Shown here one piece after another: positions 35,354 through 44,529 of a DNA stretch of 64,000 bases. The first letter of the stretch is position 1. Every line of letters starts with the position of its first letter. This DNA is from Candidatus Kryptonium thompsonii. GTDB taxonomy: Bacteria; Bacteroidota; Ignavibacteria; Kryptoniales; Kryptoniaceae. Both the position numbers and the translations under genes were made by a program. A model generated the notes under the pieces. The model searched no databases and had not been told where the DNA came from. It saw nothing but the letters and a program-made list of their open reading frames with translations. The stretch covers positions 310,001-374,000 of the forward strand of contig LDXX01000006.1 in NCBI GenBank assembly GCA_001442925.1. Direction: 5' to 3'.

Positions 35354-36717
35354 ACAAGATCATTTTTAAGGCCTTCATTCTAACGATCGCTTTATTTATA
35401 TTGTTATCAAACCTTACATTCTCCCAGTCGCAGGAAGAAAAAATAAAACAACTTGAAAAGAGGATTGAACAGCTTGAAGCTGAAATTTCAAAGCTCCAAG
35501 CTATTGGAAAGCAAGAGGAAGAGATAATCCAGATGATCGAGGCGTTGAAAGAAGAAGTAAGACGACTTCGGCTTGAGGTGGCGATGCCGGAGATCGAACT
35601 GAAGTCATACTTTGGACTTGGTCCAGCAGCTTCAAAAATTTACTATACTCCACGCGGGTTATCAATTGCCGGATATGGTGAGATAACATATGAAAATTAT
35701 CTTGATCAGTCAAAAACGGACAGAGGGGATGTGTTAAGATTTATACCTTATATCGGGTATAAATTTACGGATAACATCCTGGTAAATTCTGAACTTGAAA
35801 TTGAGCATGCTGGGATCAGTAATGTTGGGGATAGAAAGCCGGAAGTTTATGTTGAATTTTTATATGTGGATTTTCTTTTATCATCGGGATTTAACATAAG
35901 AACTGGGTTATTTCTCATTCCTATAAGTAGAATGAACGAATATCATGAACCACCCGTCTATTTTGGGACATTAAGACCTGATGTGGAAAGATTTGTAATT
36001 CCAACTGTGTGGAGGGAACTTGGTGTGATGGTTTATGGTGAGTTATTCTCTGGGCTTTCGTATAAAGCAGGGATTATGAATGGCTTGAGAACCGATTTGA
36101 TAGGCGATTGGATTGGTGCTGGAAGACAGAGAGGAGCAACAGTTAATTTTGACAAGTTTGCGGGGATTTTAAGATTCGATTTCACCCCCATTAAAAATTT
36201 AACACTTGGAGCTTCGTTCTATAGCAGTGGTGGAAGTGACGCAGCCGGAGCAAGTCCAAAAGGAAGCGCGGAGGCAAAATTCGGGCTTTTAACATTTGAT
36301 GGACAACTTCAGTTTGAAAATTTACTTGTTAAGGGTTTATTCGCTTATGGAAGTGCGGATGGTAATAGCTTTTATACGAATAGAGCCGGTAGAGCAAGTA
36401 AAGTTTACGGATGGTATGTAGAAGCAGGGTATAATTTAATCCCGCTTATATATCCAGAATCGATAGTTTCGTTTTCTCCGTTTGTAAGGTATGAGAGATA
36501 TGATTTGAATAGAAATGTTTTCGTTGGGGATCCGGATCCGAAGAAAAATAGAAGTGTGTTTACATTTGGGATTGACTTTAAACCGCATCCACAGGTAGTG
36601 ATAAAGGCAGATTATCAACTTCGCAATACTTCATCGAGCCTTCCAGCTGGTGTTGGAAGTGGGAAGGATGAATGGAAAATTGATCAATTTAATATAGGAC
36701 TCGGTTTTATATTTTAA
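35350..36717 (+). CDS. Porin-like outer-membrane protein with N-terminal coiled coil
   Basis: The 455-residue protein has a signal peptide (ILLSNLTFSQ) and a coiled coil at residues 25-75 (EKIKQLEKRIEQLEAEI...). The remainder is a beta-barrel region of alternating aromatic and polar strands ending in F, the usual outer-membrane assembly signal (IDQFNIGLGFIF). It resembles phosphate-selective porin O/P-like proteins. The coiled coil may trimerise or span the periplasm. In this operon it may be the outer-membrane route for a substrate or reductant of the flavin system. Confidence 0.75.
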   Translation: MNKIIFKAFILTIALFILLSNLTFSQSQEEKIKQLEKRIEQLEAEISKLQAIGKQEEEIIQMIEALKEEVRRLRLEVAMPEIELKSYFGLGPAASKIYYTPRGLSIAGYGEITYENYLDQSKTDRGDVLRFIPYIGYKFTDNILVNSELEIEHAGISNVGDRKPEVYVEFLYVDFLLSSGFNIRTGLFLIPISRMNEYHEPPVYFGTLRPDVERFVIPTVWRELGVMVYGELFSGLSYKAGIMNGLRTDLIGDWIGAGRQRGATVNFDKFAGILRFDFTPIKNLTLGASFYSSGGSDAAGASPKGSAEAKFGLLTFDGQLQFENLLVKGLFAYGSADGNSFYTNRAGRASKVYGWYVEAGYNLIPLIYPESIVSFSPFVRYERYDLNRNVFVGDPDPKKNRSVFTFGIDFKPHPQVVIKADYQLRNTSSSLPAGVGSGKDEWKIDQFNIGLGFIF

Positions 36718-36730
36718 CGCCATTGAGGTT

Positions 36731-36757
36731 CTCCCGGGCTTTTGCCCGGGGATTTTT
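36731..36757 (+). terminator. Intrinsic terminator-like hairpin between porin and FMN-binding genes
   Basis: A 7-bp GC stem (CCCGGGC / GCCCGGG) with loop TTTT is followed by ATTTTT. It lies between the porin stop and the ATG at 36780, so part of the transcripts should end here and the two downstream genes should be expressed less. Confidence 0.85.
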
Positions 36758-36779
36758 ATAAAAAATTTGCTTAGGTAAG

Positions 36780-37292
36780 ATGATAAATCTTTTATTGCTA
36801 ATTTTGTTTCTCTTGATCCAAGGTAAGAAACCCGAACAAGTTTTAAGTGAGATTTATCCTAATGCGAAAATTGAGATCAAAAACATCGTGATATCAGATT
36901 CGCAGGCTGAAAAAGTTAAGGAGTTATCCGGGGTTAAAGTTGAAACAAAACTTATCACATTTTATATCGTTAAGGTTAATTCGAAAGTTAAAGCATATGC
37001 TTATGTTGATATTCATGTTGTCAGGACTCATCCTGAGGTTGTGTTATATGTTTTAAATGAGCGAGGCGAGATTGAGTTGATTCAGATTTTGTCGTTTAAG
37101 GAGCCACCGGAGTATAAGGCAGATGAAAATTGGCTGAATTATCTTAAAGGTAAAACGCTTGGTAAGGATTTGTTAAAGTTAAGGAAAGATGTACCTAATA
37201 TGACAGGGGCAACTTTAACTGCAAGGGCGATAACAGATAATGCGAGAAAAGTCATCGCATTGTGGAAAATAATTTTTGAGGAGGGGAAATGA
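36780..37292 (+). CDS. Exported FMN-binding protein with ApbE flavinylation motif
   Basis: A 170-residue protein with an N-terminal hydrophobic signal or anchor (residues 2-13). It is likely an FMN_bind domain. VPNMTGATLTARAITDNARK near the C-terminus holds the motif T142-G-A-T145, in which ApbE attaches FMN to the last Thr, as in NqrC and RnfG. The rest is alpha/beta and short, with no membrane helix beyond the first. It overlaps the next gene by 4 bases (ATGA) and depends on the apbE gene of the same locus, so it should be a covalent FMN electron carrier outside the cytoplasm. Confidence 0.8.
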   Translation: MINLLLLILFLLIQGKKPEQVLSEIYPNAKIEIKNIVISDSQAEKVKELSGVKVETKLITFYIVKVNSKVKAYAYVDIHVVRTHPEVVLYVLNERGEIELIQILSFKEPPEYKADENWLNYLKGKTLGKDLLKLRKDVPNMTGATLTARAITDNARKVIALWKIIFEEGK

Positions 37293-38254
37293 GGTTCTTC
37301 TGGACTGGTGAAACAAAAAATTTTAAGCCGATACATGTTGCAATTTTTCTTTTTACAGTTTTTGTCTTTCTATTTTGGATTGGTGCTTTTGTTCATTTTG
37401 GAATGAAGTTTGGTTATTCGGTCGAGAAAATTCAATATTATTTTTGGGGTGAGCCCGATTTCCCAAGCGAAGTCTCAATCGCTCAAGTTTTGGAAGAATC
37501 GCATGTAAATCTTTTTGTTGTTGGACTTCTTTTTCTGTGTATCTCTGCTTTGGTTGTTTATTCAGATATCTCCCCGAGATTAAAATTTGGGTTAATGCTT
37601 GCCCTTGCGTTTTCAGGGCTTCTTTACGCTATATCTGATTTGATCATTATTTTTCTCGGAAGGGAATATGCAGTTTTGAAGCTTTTTATATTTTTGCTCT
37701 TTCAAGCTGTGATTTTTTTATCGTTGTTGCTTGTTTGGTTTAAAAGTTCACGGGCTCAGAAAAATAAAAATAGTATAACTTCAAGATTTCTTGCCATTTT
37801 GATTTTTATTTTTGCAATTTTTAACCTTGTTTTCGCTGGCTTGAATTTCACATTATTTGCGAACAAAATTGGTTTTACGATCTCCAATGTTTCAGATTAC
37901 TATCTTGGCAATCCTGAAAAATTTTTAAAACCGAAATCCATTTCTGGGCTCGTTGAAATTGCTTATATTCATTTCCTGCCGATGGCTCTTTATCTGATAA
38001 CGCTTGTACATTTTGTTTATATCGTCAACGATAAATTTAACATTGCGTTAACTATTTTGATGTTTATCTCAGCTTTGCTTGATAATTTTGGGGGCATTTT
38101 GATCACGCAATTTGGAGGGGCATTTGCTGGTGTTAAGTTGTTTTCGTTTTTTACTTTACAATTTCTGCTTTTGCTTTCGTCGGCAATTTTAATCTATAAA
38201 TTGGTCGTGCTTAAATTTAGCTCAAATAGCCTGCGACATCACCAAAGGATTTAA
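37289..38254 (+). CDS. Eight-helix membrane protein built of two tandem repeats, function unknown
   Basis: The 321-residue protein has about eight predicted membrane helices. Residues about 20-150 and 170-310 are related. Both contain a G-Y/F-S/T ... Y-Y-F/L-x-G-E/N-P-E/D-x-F element (42-58 and 195-212), then a helix with histidine (H72 in EESHVNLF, H228 in AYIHFLPM), and a later LL...G/F..KLF.F segment. Further histidines are H36 and H241. I do not recognise the family. The pairing with an FMN protein suggests a membrane electron carrier, possibly heme-binding through these histidines, but no CxxCH motif is present. Confidence 0.75.
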   Translation: MRFFWTGETKNFKPIHVAIFLFTVFVFLFWIGAFVHFGMKFGYSVEKIQYYFWGEPDFPSEVSIAQVLEESHVNLFVVGLLFLCISALVVYSDISPRLKFGLMLALAFSGLLYAISDLIIIFLGREYAVLKLFIFLLFQAVIFLSLLLVWFKSSRAQKNKNSITSRFLAILIFIFAIFNLVFAGLNFTLFANKIGFTISNVSDYYLGNPEKFLKPKSISGLVEIAYIHFLPMALYLITLVHFVYIVNDKFNIALTILMFISALLDNFGGILITQFGGAFAGVKLFSFFTLQFLLLLSSAILIYKLVVLKFSSNSLRHHQRI

Positions 38255-38263
38255 ACTCTTCTT

Positions 38264-39103
38264 TTAGCTTCCCCAATCACGAGCATATCTGAAGTCGATG
38301 TTTATTGTTCTGTAAGAAATTTTTGCAATTATCGGTGGTCTTCTCTTGAATTGATTCCTTTGAACCATGAGTTTTACTCTTTCGATCATATTTTTGTCAA
38401 ACCCGAGCTCGATTAATTCATCATCTGTTTTTCGTTCGTCAACCATGAAGTATAAAAGTTTGTCGACAACTCTATATGACAGGCCAAGTTCATCCTCATC
38501 TGTTTGTCCAATCCAAAGGTCAGCAGTTGGTTTTTTGTCAATTATTTTTCTTGGCACACCAAGTTCTTCAGCAAGTTGCCAAACCTGCGTTTTATAAAGA
38601 TCCCCAAGTGGATTTATTGCGCTTGCCATATCACCGTAAAGAGTTCCGTATCCAAGCAAAAGCTCAGTTTTATTACTTGTTCCAATTACAAGGGCTTTTT
38701 CCCTTGCGGAGAGATCATAAAGAACAATCATTCGCATCCTTGCCATCACATTTCCTTGTCTAACTCTATCCATATCTGGAAACTTTTCAAAGTAGGGATC
38801 GCACATCGGTGTTATGTCAACAAATTCACTTTTAATTCCGAGATTTGAGATCACAAGTTTTGCATCCTCAATGCTATCTGGTGAGCTTGTTTTATATGGC
38901 ATTATAACGCCAAGGACATTTTCAGGCCCCAAAGCTTCAGCGGAAAGATAAGCAGAGACAGCGGAATCCACACCGCCAGAGACCCCAATGACACCCTTTT
39001 TAAGCCCAAACCTTGTTGTTTCTTTCCTGATGAAATCGACAAGGATTTTTCTAACTATTTTCATATTGAGTTTTAGATCTTTTGCTTTTCCAAGTATTTC
39101 CAT
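38264..39103 (-). CDS. nadE: NAD+ synthetase
   Basis: NadE amidates nicotinic acid adenine dinucleotide to NAD+ with ATP. The 279-residue protein has the N-type ATP pyrophosphatase loop [13 protein letters not shown] and no N-terminal glutaminase domain, so it is the ammonia-dependent type. [35 protein letters not shown] and [18 protein letters not shown] are the conserved deamido-NAD and ATP site segments. AAGGAGC lies eight bases before the start. It is 13 bases after the oxidoreductase fusion gene. Confidence 0.95.
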   Translation of the reverse strand: MEILGKAKDLKLNMKIVRKILVDFIRKETTRFGLKKGVIGVSGGVDSAVSAYLSAEALGPENVLGVIMPYKTSSPDSIEDAKLVISNLGIKSEFVDITPMCDPYFEKFPDMDRVRQGNVMARMRMIVLYDLSAREKALVIGTSNKTELLLGYGTLYGDMASAINPLGDLYKTQVWQLAEELGVPRKIIDKKPTADLWIGQTDEDELGLSYRVVDKLLYFMVDERKTDDELIELGFDKNMIERVKLMVQRNQFKRRPPIIAKISYRTINIDFRYARDWGS

Positions 39104-39116
39104 ACTTGCTCCTTAG

Positions 39117-40703
39117 TTAGTTTGACTTAATTTCGGTTACTTTATTCCCTTTCTTTTGGTAAACCCTTTTACATTTTTCACATTTTGCTTTTCCTTTTTT
39201 GAAATTTAATTTTTCACCGCATTCACATATCCATCCGTTTATTTTCGCTGGAATGCCTGTCACAATTGCATAATCGGGCACATCTTTTGTAACTACAGCA
39301 CCAGCACCAACCATTGCCCATTTTCCAATTGTTATGCCACATAAAATTGTCGCATTCGCCCCAATTGTTGCACCTTCTTTGACCAATGTCGGGATCCATT
39401 TTCCACCCTTGGGATATTTTGCCCTTGGGTTTAAATCGTTTGTGAAAACTGCAGAAGGTCCAACAAAAACATAATCTTCAAGCGTGACAAGGTCATAAAC
39501 CGAGACATTATTTTGAAGTTTGACGCCGTTTCCAAGCACTGCTCTTGAACCGACAAAACAATTTTGCCCGATGACGCAATTTTTCCCAATCTTTGCACCT
39601 TTCATTATGTGAGAGAAATGCCATATCTTTGTTCCTTCACCAATCTCACATGGTTCATCGATTATTGCTGTTTCATGTGCGTAGAACTTTTCATTCATTT
39701 TTAAAGTTATCCCATTATTTTGTAATGATTTGCTTGCAAGGTCAAGTATTTTTAAAACTCGTAAGGCTTCATATCCATCGGTTAAAGGTTTTTTTCTTTT
39801 ATTGACACATTCAATAAAATGGGCGCATGCGTTTTTCAATGGTTCTTCTTTTTCAATTTCAACTACTTCAGCATCCGCCTTTTTAGCAATGGGCAGATCA
39901 CCAATCCATTCGACTTTGTGTGGATATAGGACAAGTTTATTTTCTGGTTCGGTATCGTTAAAGACAGCCATTTTTTGGGTTCCAATTATAACCAGTTTTT
40001 GTTCTTTATACGGGTGAAGCCAACTCACGAAGATATGAGCTCTTACATCGTTTTTAAATTCGAGATATGTTAAGGTGACATCATACGGGATTTTAAAGTT
40101 TGAGTTTGTGTCAACTGTGTTTGGAAAAAGATAATTTTTCCCAAATGATGAGATTTTATTTGGCATATCGCCGACGATTGAAAGTATAAGTGAAATATCG
40201 TGTGGGGCAAAGCTCCAAAGCGTATTTTCTTCTTTTCTAAATTTGCCAAAGTTTAATCTATTGGAATAAATGTATTTTATCTCGCCAATCTCACCAGAGT
40301 GAATTAAATTTTTCAACTTTATGACAGCGGGGTGATAATGAAGGACATGGTCAACCATTAAGATTAAATTTTTCTCATCCGAAATTTTCACAAGCTCAAT
40401 TGCTTCTTCGAGTTTTAGGGTGAGTGGTTTCTCAACGAACACATCTCTTCCAGAGAGAAGAAACATTTTGGCGAGTTCGAAATGCGTTTCAGATGGTGTT
40501 GCAATTGCAACTGCTTTAATATCAGGGTCGTTTATGACCTCTTCAATTGAGTTGGTGTATTTAGCTGGAAATTTACCTTTTAGTTCATTGTAATTTGTCT
40601 CATTGATATCGCACACCATCTTCAGGACACCTAATTCAAAAAAGTTTCTCACAAGATTTTTGCCCCAGTCTCCAGAGCCGATGACTGCGATAAATTTTTC
40701 CAT
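39117..40703 (-). CDS. Gfo/Idh/MocA sugar dehydrogenase fused to WlbB-like hexapeptide acyltransferase and zinc ribbon
   Basis: Residues 1-335 are a Gfo/Idh/MocA oxidoreductase: GSGDWGKN for NAD(P), EKP at 91-93 and HYHPAV near the active site. Residues 340-490 are a left-handed beta-helix acetyltransferase of the WlbB/WbpD type, with [26 protein letters not shown] and [22 protein letters not shown]. Residues 493-511 are a Cys4 ribbon (C493, C495, C508, C511). WlbA/WbpB and WlbB/WbpD make UDP-2,3-diacetamido sugars for surface glycans; here both steps are on one chain. The transaminase that works between them is not in the window. The exact sugar is not known. Confidence 0.85.
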   Translation of the reverse strand: MEKFIAVIGSGDWGKNLVRNFFELGVLKMVCDINETNYNELKGKFPAKYTNSIEEVINDPDIKAVAIATPSETHFELAKMFLLSGRDVFVEKPLTLKLEEAIELVKISDEKNLILMVDHVLHYHPAVIKLKNLIHSGEIGEIKYIYSNRLNFGKFRKEENTLWSFAPHDISLILSIVGDMPNKISSFGKNYLFPNTVDTNSNFKIPYDVTLTYLEFKNDVRAHIFVSWLHPYKEQKLVIIGTQKMAVFNDTEPENKLVLYPHKVEWIGDLPIAKKADAEVVEIEKEEPLKNACAHFIECVNKRKKPLTDGYEALRVLKILDLASKSLQNNGITLKMNEKFYAHETAIIDEPCEIGEGTKIWHFSHIMKGAKIGKNCVIGQNCFVGSRAVLGNGVKLQNNVSVYDLVTLEDYVFVGPSAVFTNDLNPRAKYPKGGKWIPTLVKEGATIGANATILCGITIGKWAMVGAGAVVTKDVPDYAIVTGIPAKINGWICECGEKLNFKKGKAKCEKCKRVYQKKGNKVTEIKSN

Positions 40704-40705
40704 TT

Positions 40706-43072
40706 TTATTCAAAAAGTTTATTTAGAAACAAGTTTCTCAGCATTGATTTTATAAATCCATCTTGAGTTCCAAAAAGTGACGGCACTGGATAAAACTTAA
40801 CATCATACTTTGCTTTTATTCTGGCTTTTTCCCTTGCGAAGTCAACGGCGCTTTTCAATCCCCCAAGTTCATCAACGAGTTTTAAATCCAATGCCTGCGT
40901 TCCAGTGTAGACCTTACCTTGCGCTAATTTTTCAACATCATCAAGCGTCATGTTTCTGTTTTCCGCAACCTTTTGTTTGAATCCAAGATAGGTGTATTGA
41001 AGTGCGTTTTCAATTCCTTTTCTTTCAATTTCATTCCAGTGCCTTGTTGTAGAAAACATATCAGCGTGGTCACCTTTTTTGTATGTTTCAATTTTTATTT
41101 TCATGTTTTCATAAAGTTTCTCAAGCACCGGCTTTGAGTAGACAACCCCTATGCTTCCAGTTAAAGTTCCGGGGTTTGCAAAAATTCTATCAGAACTGCA
41201 AGCGACATAATAGCCACCACTTGCAGCGACATTGCCGAACGATACTACCACTGGTTTTTTCTTTCTCGCTTCTTTTAGGGCAGAGTAGATTTCATTTGAA
41301 GCGAGCGCTGAACCGCCACCACTGTTAACTCTTAAAATTATTGCTTTTATGCTCTTATCTTTCACCGCTGAATTGATCTGTTTAACTACGGTTTCTGAAC
41401 CTGTTAATCTTTCATTTAATAGTGGGAAAGGCAGTGGGGGTTGGCTTTCACCAGTAACTATCGCACCATGAACACCTATGACGGCAATCTTCGGGATTAT
41501 TCCCCAAGTCTTATCCCAGTATTTTCTTTTATCAAGTTTTGTCAAGTTGATATTTTCGTCGTCTCGATTGTTTGCGAGTTTATTAATCATTTTTTTAGCT
41601 TCGTTGTAAAAACCAATCTCATCAACAATCCCAAGTTCCTTAGCCCTTGGAGGTATTAAACCGCCTGAAATTTCTTCGATGGTTTCATCCGTGAAGTTTA
41701 TATTTCTTGATTTTGAGATTTGCTCTATCATTTGCTTGTGTATTTCATCGACGAGACCTTCAATTAGTTTTGCCTGATTTGGAGTTGCCGAGTCAGTGTA
41801 AAATGAGTGGAAGGTCGATTTATATTCACCTGCCGTCATCGCATCCCATTCGATGCCGAATTTTTCAAAGAAGCTCTTTAATCTTGACACATCGATAACA
41901 GCTCCATATCCGACTATCATACACTCTGGTGCGATGACGATTTTATCGGCGACACTCGCAAGATAAAGTTCATTTACACCAGCCATTTCGCCACCAAGAT
42001 AAGCGACAACAGGTTTTCCTGCCTTTTTAACTTTTTTAACTGCTTCGGCAAGTTCTTGAGTTAAGCCTTCAAGTTCATAAAGTTTGATTTCGCCCGTAAA
42101 TGGATAAATTTTCAAAAGCAAACCATTTATATCTTTATCCGTTGATGCTTTTTCGATTTCATCTATTAAATCGTGCACGCTCTTTCTTGGCTTTGAGAAG
42201 ATAGATGGTTGTTCTTTATAATCTGGTATGACACCACGAATTTCAACCTCAGCAATTTTCTTGACAGGGTAGATGAATGTGTTCATAACTTCTCGTGTGA
42301 AGAATGTCGATGCTGTCGCCTTTATGTTTGAGTTTTCAAAGTCAGTGAAAATTTTAAATCCAACATTTTGAAGATTTATCGAGAATCCGAAGATGAAGGT
42401 TTTCTTATCCGAAAAAGTTTTGGTGTTGTCAAGCATTGCGTATAAGTTTAAGCCATTAACTATTTTAAGTTCGGCTCCAAATTTGAAGTTTTTTGGTTTT
42501 TGTTTTTCTTTAAGGATTAAATCTGATGATAGGGTTAAGATGTCGTTTCCGAACGGCCGAATTCCAATCCCAGCGGTATATCTTTTTTCAAGGGGCGTAT
42601 TTTGAAAATATCGTCCAGTTAAATTATGTGCCACAAAAGAAATTGATATGAAATTGAAAGGTCTCGAAATCACGCCAGCATTTATTGATGTTTTGAATTT
42701 TTCGCCACCAATTTTAAAATAGTCAAGTCCAACTCCAAACGAAAAACCTTCACCACCAAAGCCAGTCGAAGATGAAATCAAAAGTGAAGTTGAATCTCCA
42801 AGCCTGACGCTTTTCATTCCTATTCCAAGATTCATCGTTTGCAGGAATAAACCAGTCTCATAGTTTTTGACGGAAAATTTTCTCAGAGATGATAGATAGA
42901 CCGCAAAGTTTATCTTGTGTCTGAAACCCATATTTGCTGGATTAACCCTTAAGCCTTCGGAGCCATCCGATGTAGCTGTGAAAAGATATCTTTCAAAGCT
43001 TGGTATGTAAAGATTTTGAGCTGTGGAGAGGGTGGTCCATAAAATTAACAAGGTTAAAAGTTTTAACTTCAT
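40706..43072 (-). CDS. sppA: Signal peptide peptidase SppA with N-terminal beta-barrel-like extension
   Basis: The mature protein after a signal peptide has a roughly 260-residue N-terminal region of beta strands ([29 protein letters not shown]), resembling PorV/UPF0164-type outer-membrane barrels. It is followed by a double-length SppA protease from about residue 275. The catalytic Lys lies in TAGEYKS (residue 418) and Ser in NSGGGSALA (588). SppA clears membrane-trapped signal peptides. The ATG at 43072 is chosen because AAGGA lies seven bases before it, not the TTG two codons upstream. At 788 residues it is longer than the usual 600-620. Confidence 0.82.
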   Translation of the reverse strand: MKLKLLTLLILWTTLSTAQNLYIPSFERYLFTATSDGSEGLRVNPANMGFRHKINFAVYLSSLRKFSVKNYETGLFLQTMNLGIGMKSVRLGDSTSLLISSSTGFGGEGFSFGVGLDYFKIGGEKFKTSINAGVISRPFNFISISFVAHNLTGRYFQNTPLEKRYTAGIGIRPFGNDILTLSSDLILKEKQKPKNFKFGAELKIVNGLNLYAMLDNTKTFSDKKTFIFGFSINLQNVGFKIFTDFENSNIKATASTFFTREVMNTFIYPVKKIAEVEIRGVIPDYKEQPSIFSKPRKSVHDLIDEIEKASTDKDINGLLLKIYPFTGEIKLYELEGLTQELAEAVKKVKKAGKPVVAYLGGEMAGVNELYLASVADKIVIAPECMIVGYGAVIDVSRLKSFFEKFGIEWDAMTAGEYKSTFHSFYTDSATPNQAKLIEGLVDEIHKQMIEQISKSRNINFTDETIEEISGGLIPPRAKELGIVDEIGFYNEAKKMINKLANNRDDENINLTKLDKRKYWDKTWGIIPKIAVIGVHGAIVTGESQPPLPFPLLNERLTGSETVVKQINSAVKDKSIKAIILRVNSGGGSALASNEIYSALKEARKKKPVVVSFGNVAASGGYYVACSSDRIFANPGTLTGSIGVVYSKPVLEKLYENMKIKIETYKKGDHADMFSTTRHWNEIERKGIENALQYTYLGFKQKVAENRNMTLDDVEKLAQGKVYTGTQALDLKLVDELGGLKSAVDFAREKARIKAKYDVKFYPVPSLFGTQDGFIKSMLRNLFLNKLFE

Positions 43073-43197
43073 TCTCAATTCCTTGTTTTATTTTTGTTTC
43101 GCTTAAAATTAAGCAAAGTAAAGGCGATATTCAATTTTTAAAATGCAAAATCTTTTGATTAGATTTACGGGAGTAAAAATAAAATTGTTGCGAGACC

Positions 43198-43587
43198 ATG
43201 GAGGAGAGAAAACTTAAATATGGTGAAGAGGCAATACTCAATGCTCAGCTTGAAACATGGGAAAATCCATATCCCGATAGGGATTACAAGATTGAAATAA
43301 CCTTTCCTGAATTTACTTGTCTTTGTCCAAGGTCTGGGTATCCTGATTTTGCAACTATAAAGATAGTTTATATCCCCGATAAATATATCGTTGAGCTTCG
43401 CTCTTTAAAACTTTACCTTAACAAATACCGAAGTGAATACATCTCCCACGAGGCAGCGACAAATAAAATCTATGATGATCTTGAGAAAATTTTGAAGCCG
43501 AGGTTTCTTGAGGTTGTTGGGGATTGGAATCCACGTGGAAATGTAAAGACGATAATTACAGTTTCATCAAAAGATAAACAACGCTAG
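43198..43587 (+). CDS. queF: NADPH-dependent 7-cyano-7-deazaguanine reductase QueF
   Basis: QueF reduces preQ0 to preQ1 in queuosine synthesis. The 129-residue protein is the short, single-domain type. [16 protein letters not shown] carries the catalytic Cys and Asp, and [14 protein letters not shown] and [12 protein letters not shown] are the fold segments of the tunnelling family. It stands alone, divergent from sppA and convergent with suhB. No preQ1 riboswitch is evident in its leader. Confidence 0.95.
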   Translation: MEERKLKYGEEAILNAQLETWENPYPDRDYKIEITFPEFTCLCPRSGYPDFATIKIVYIPDKYIVELRSLKLYLNKYRSEYISHEAATNKIYDDLEKILKPRFLEVVGDWNPRGNVKTIITVSSKDKQR

Positions 43588-43604
43588 AATTGATTAAATA
43601 GCCG

Positions 43605-43691
43605 TTAAAGTAAGGTTGCAATTTTTGATGCTTTAAAGCTTAAAACTTTATGTATCAATTTGTCGAATTTTTCAAGGAGCTCATTTTCCAT
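43605..43691 (-). CDS. Possible 28-residue ORF downstream of suhB
   Basis: An ATG at 43691 follows a GGAG five bases upstream and opens a 28-codon frame with amphipathic helix character (ENELLEKFDKLIHKVLSF). It lies 25 bases downstream of suhB on the same strand, in the gap before convergent queF. I know no family. The ribosome site is the main support; chance occurrence is quite possible. Confidence 0.25.
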   Translation of the reverse strand: MENELLEKFDKLIHKVLSFKASKIATLL

Positions 43692-43716
43692 TTAAACTCC
43701 AAATCTAACTATGCGT

Positions 43717-44511
43717 TTATCTTCTTTCGTTTTTGTTAAGTCCCTTTTTTATTATTTCCAGCATTTGCTGATGAATTAAGCCATTGCTTGCGACGACACC
43801 TTTTGTATAAATGCTGAATTTGTTTCCATAAAAATCTGTGATCATTCCACCAGCTTCTTCGATTATTATCTTTCCAGCTGCCACATCCCACGGATTTAAG
43901 TCAACTTCCCAAAATCCATCAAGTCGTCCGCAGGCGACATATACAAGGTCAAGTGCAGCCGAGCCAAGTCTTCTTATAGCTTGTGCTTCCATAAGGAAGT
44001 TAACGAAGTGTTCAACGCAATTGTCGGGATTTTCTTTTACATTGTAAGGGAATCCTGTCGCAAGCATGCTTTTGATGAGTTTATCTGTTTTTGATACGGA
44101 GATTTTTTTGCCGTTGAGAAATGCACCTTTGCCTTTTTCAGCATAAAATAATTCATCAAGATTTGGATCGTAGACAACTCCAATTATTACCTCGCCTTTA
44201 TATTCAAGTGCTATTGAGACGCAGAAGACAGGAAAGGAATGGGTATAGTTTGTCGTTCCATCGAGCGGGTCAATTATCCATTTATATTCGGAAGTCTTTG
44301 ATGTTTCACCGCTTTCTTCAGCAAGTATGCTATGGTTTGGGAATTTGCTTTTGATAAATTCAATTATTTTCTTTTCGGAGCCTTTATCAATTTCAGTGAC
44401 AAGATTTATCTCTTCTCTTTTTCTTTCTATGTTTTTAACCTTGCCGAGGTTCATCTTTAGAAATTTTCCTGCCTCTTTCGCAGCCTCTATTGCGACGCTA
44501 AGGTAGTCCAT
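43717..44511 (-). CDS. suhB: Inositol-1-monophosphatase family protein
   Basis: The 264-residue protein has the two IMPase metal motifs: ILAEESGE with IIDPLDGTTNYTHSFP, and later LNPWDVAAGKIIIEEAGG. It dephosphorylates inositol or related sugar monophosphates; in bacteria the same fold also includes 3'-phosphoadenosine phosphatases, but this sequence fits IMPase/SuhB. It lies 18 bases after the RsmI-like gene, in an operon with the deacetylase and dut. Confidence 0.92.
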   Translation of the reverse strand: MDYLSVAIEAAKEAGKFLKMNLGKVKNIERKREEINLVTEIDKGSEKKIIEFIKSKFPNHSILAEESGETSKTSEYKWIIDPLDGTTNYTHSFPVFCVSIALEYKGEVIIGVVYDPNLDELFYAEKGKGAFLNGKKISVSKTDKLIKSMLATGFPYNVKENPDNCVEHFVNFLMEAQAIRRLGSAALDLVYVACGRLDGFWEVDLNPWDVAAGKIIIEEAGGMITDFYGNKFSIYTKGVVASNGLIHQQMLEIIKKGLNKNERR

Positions 44512-44529
44512 TTTGAGATCTTTTTTGTT

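Noticed and set aside
43079-43197. Possible preQ1 riboswitch before queF
   Set aside because: I could not find the short hairpin plus A-rich tail pseudoknot pattern; the leader is plain AT-rich sequence.
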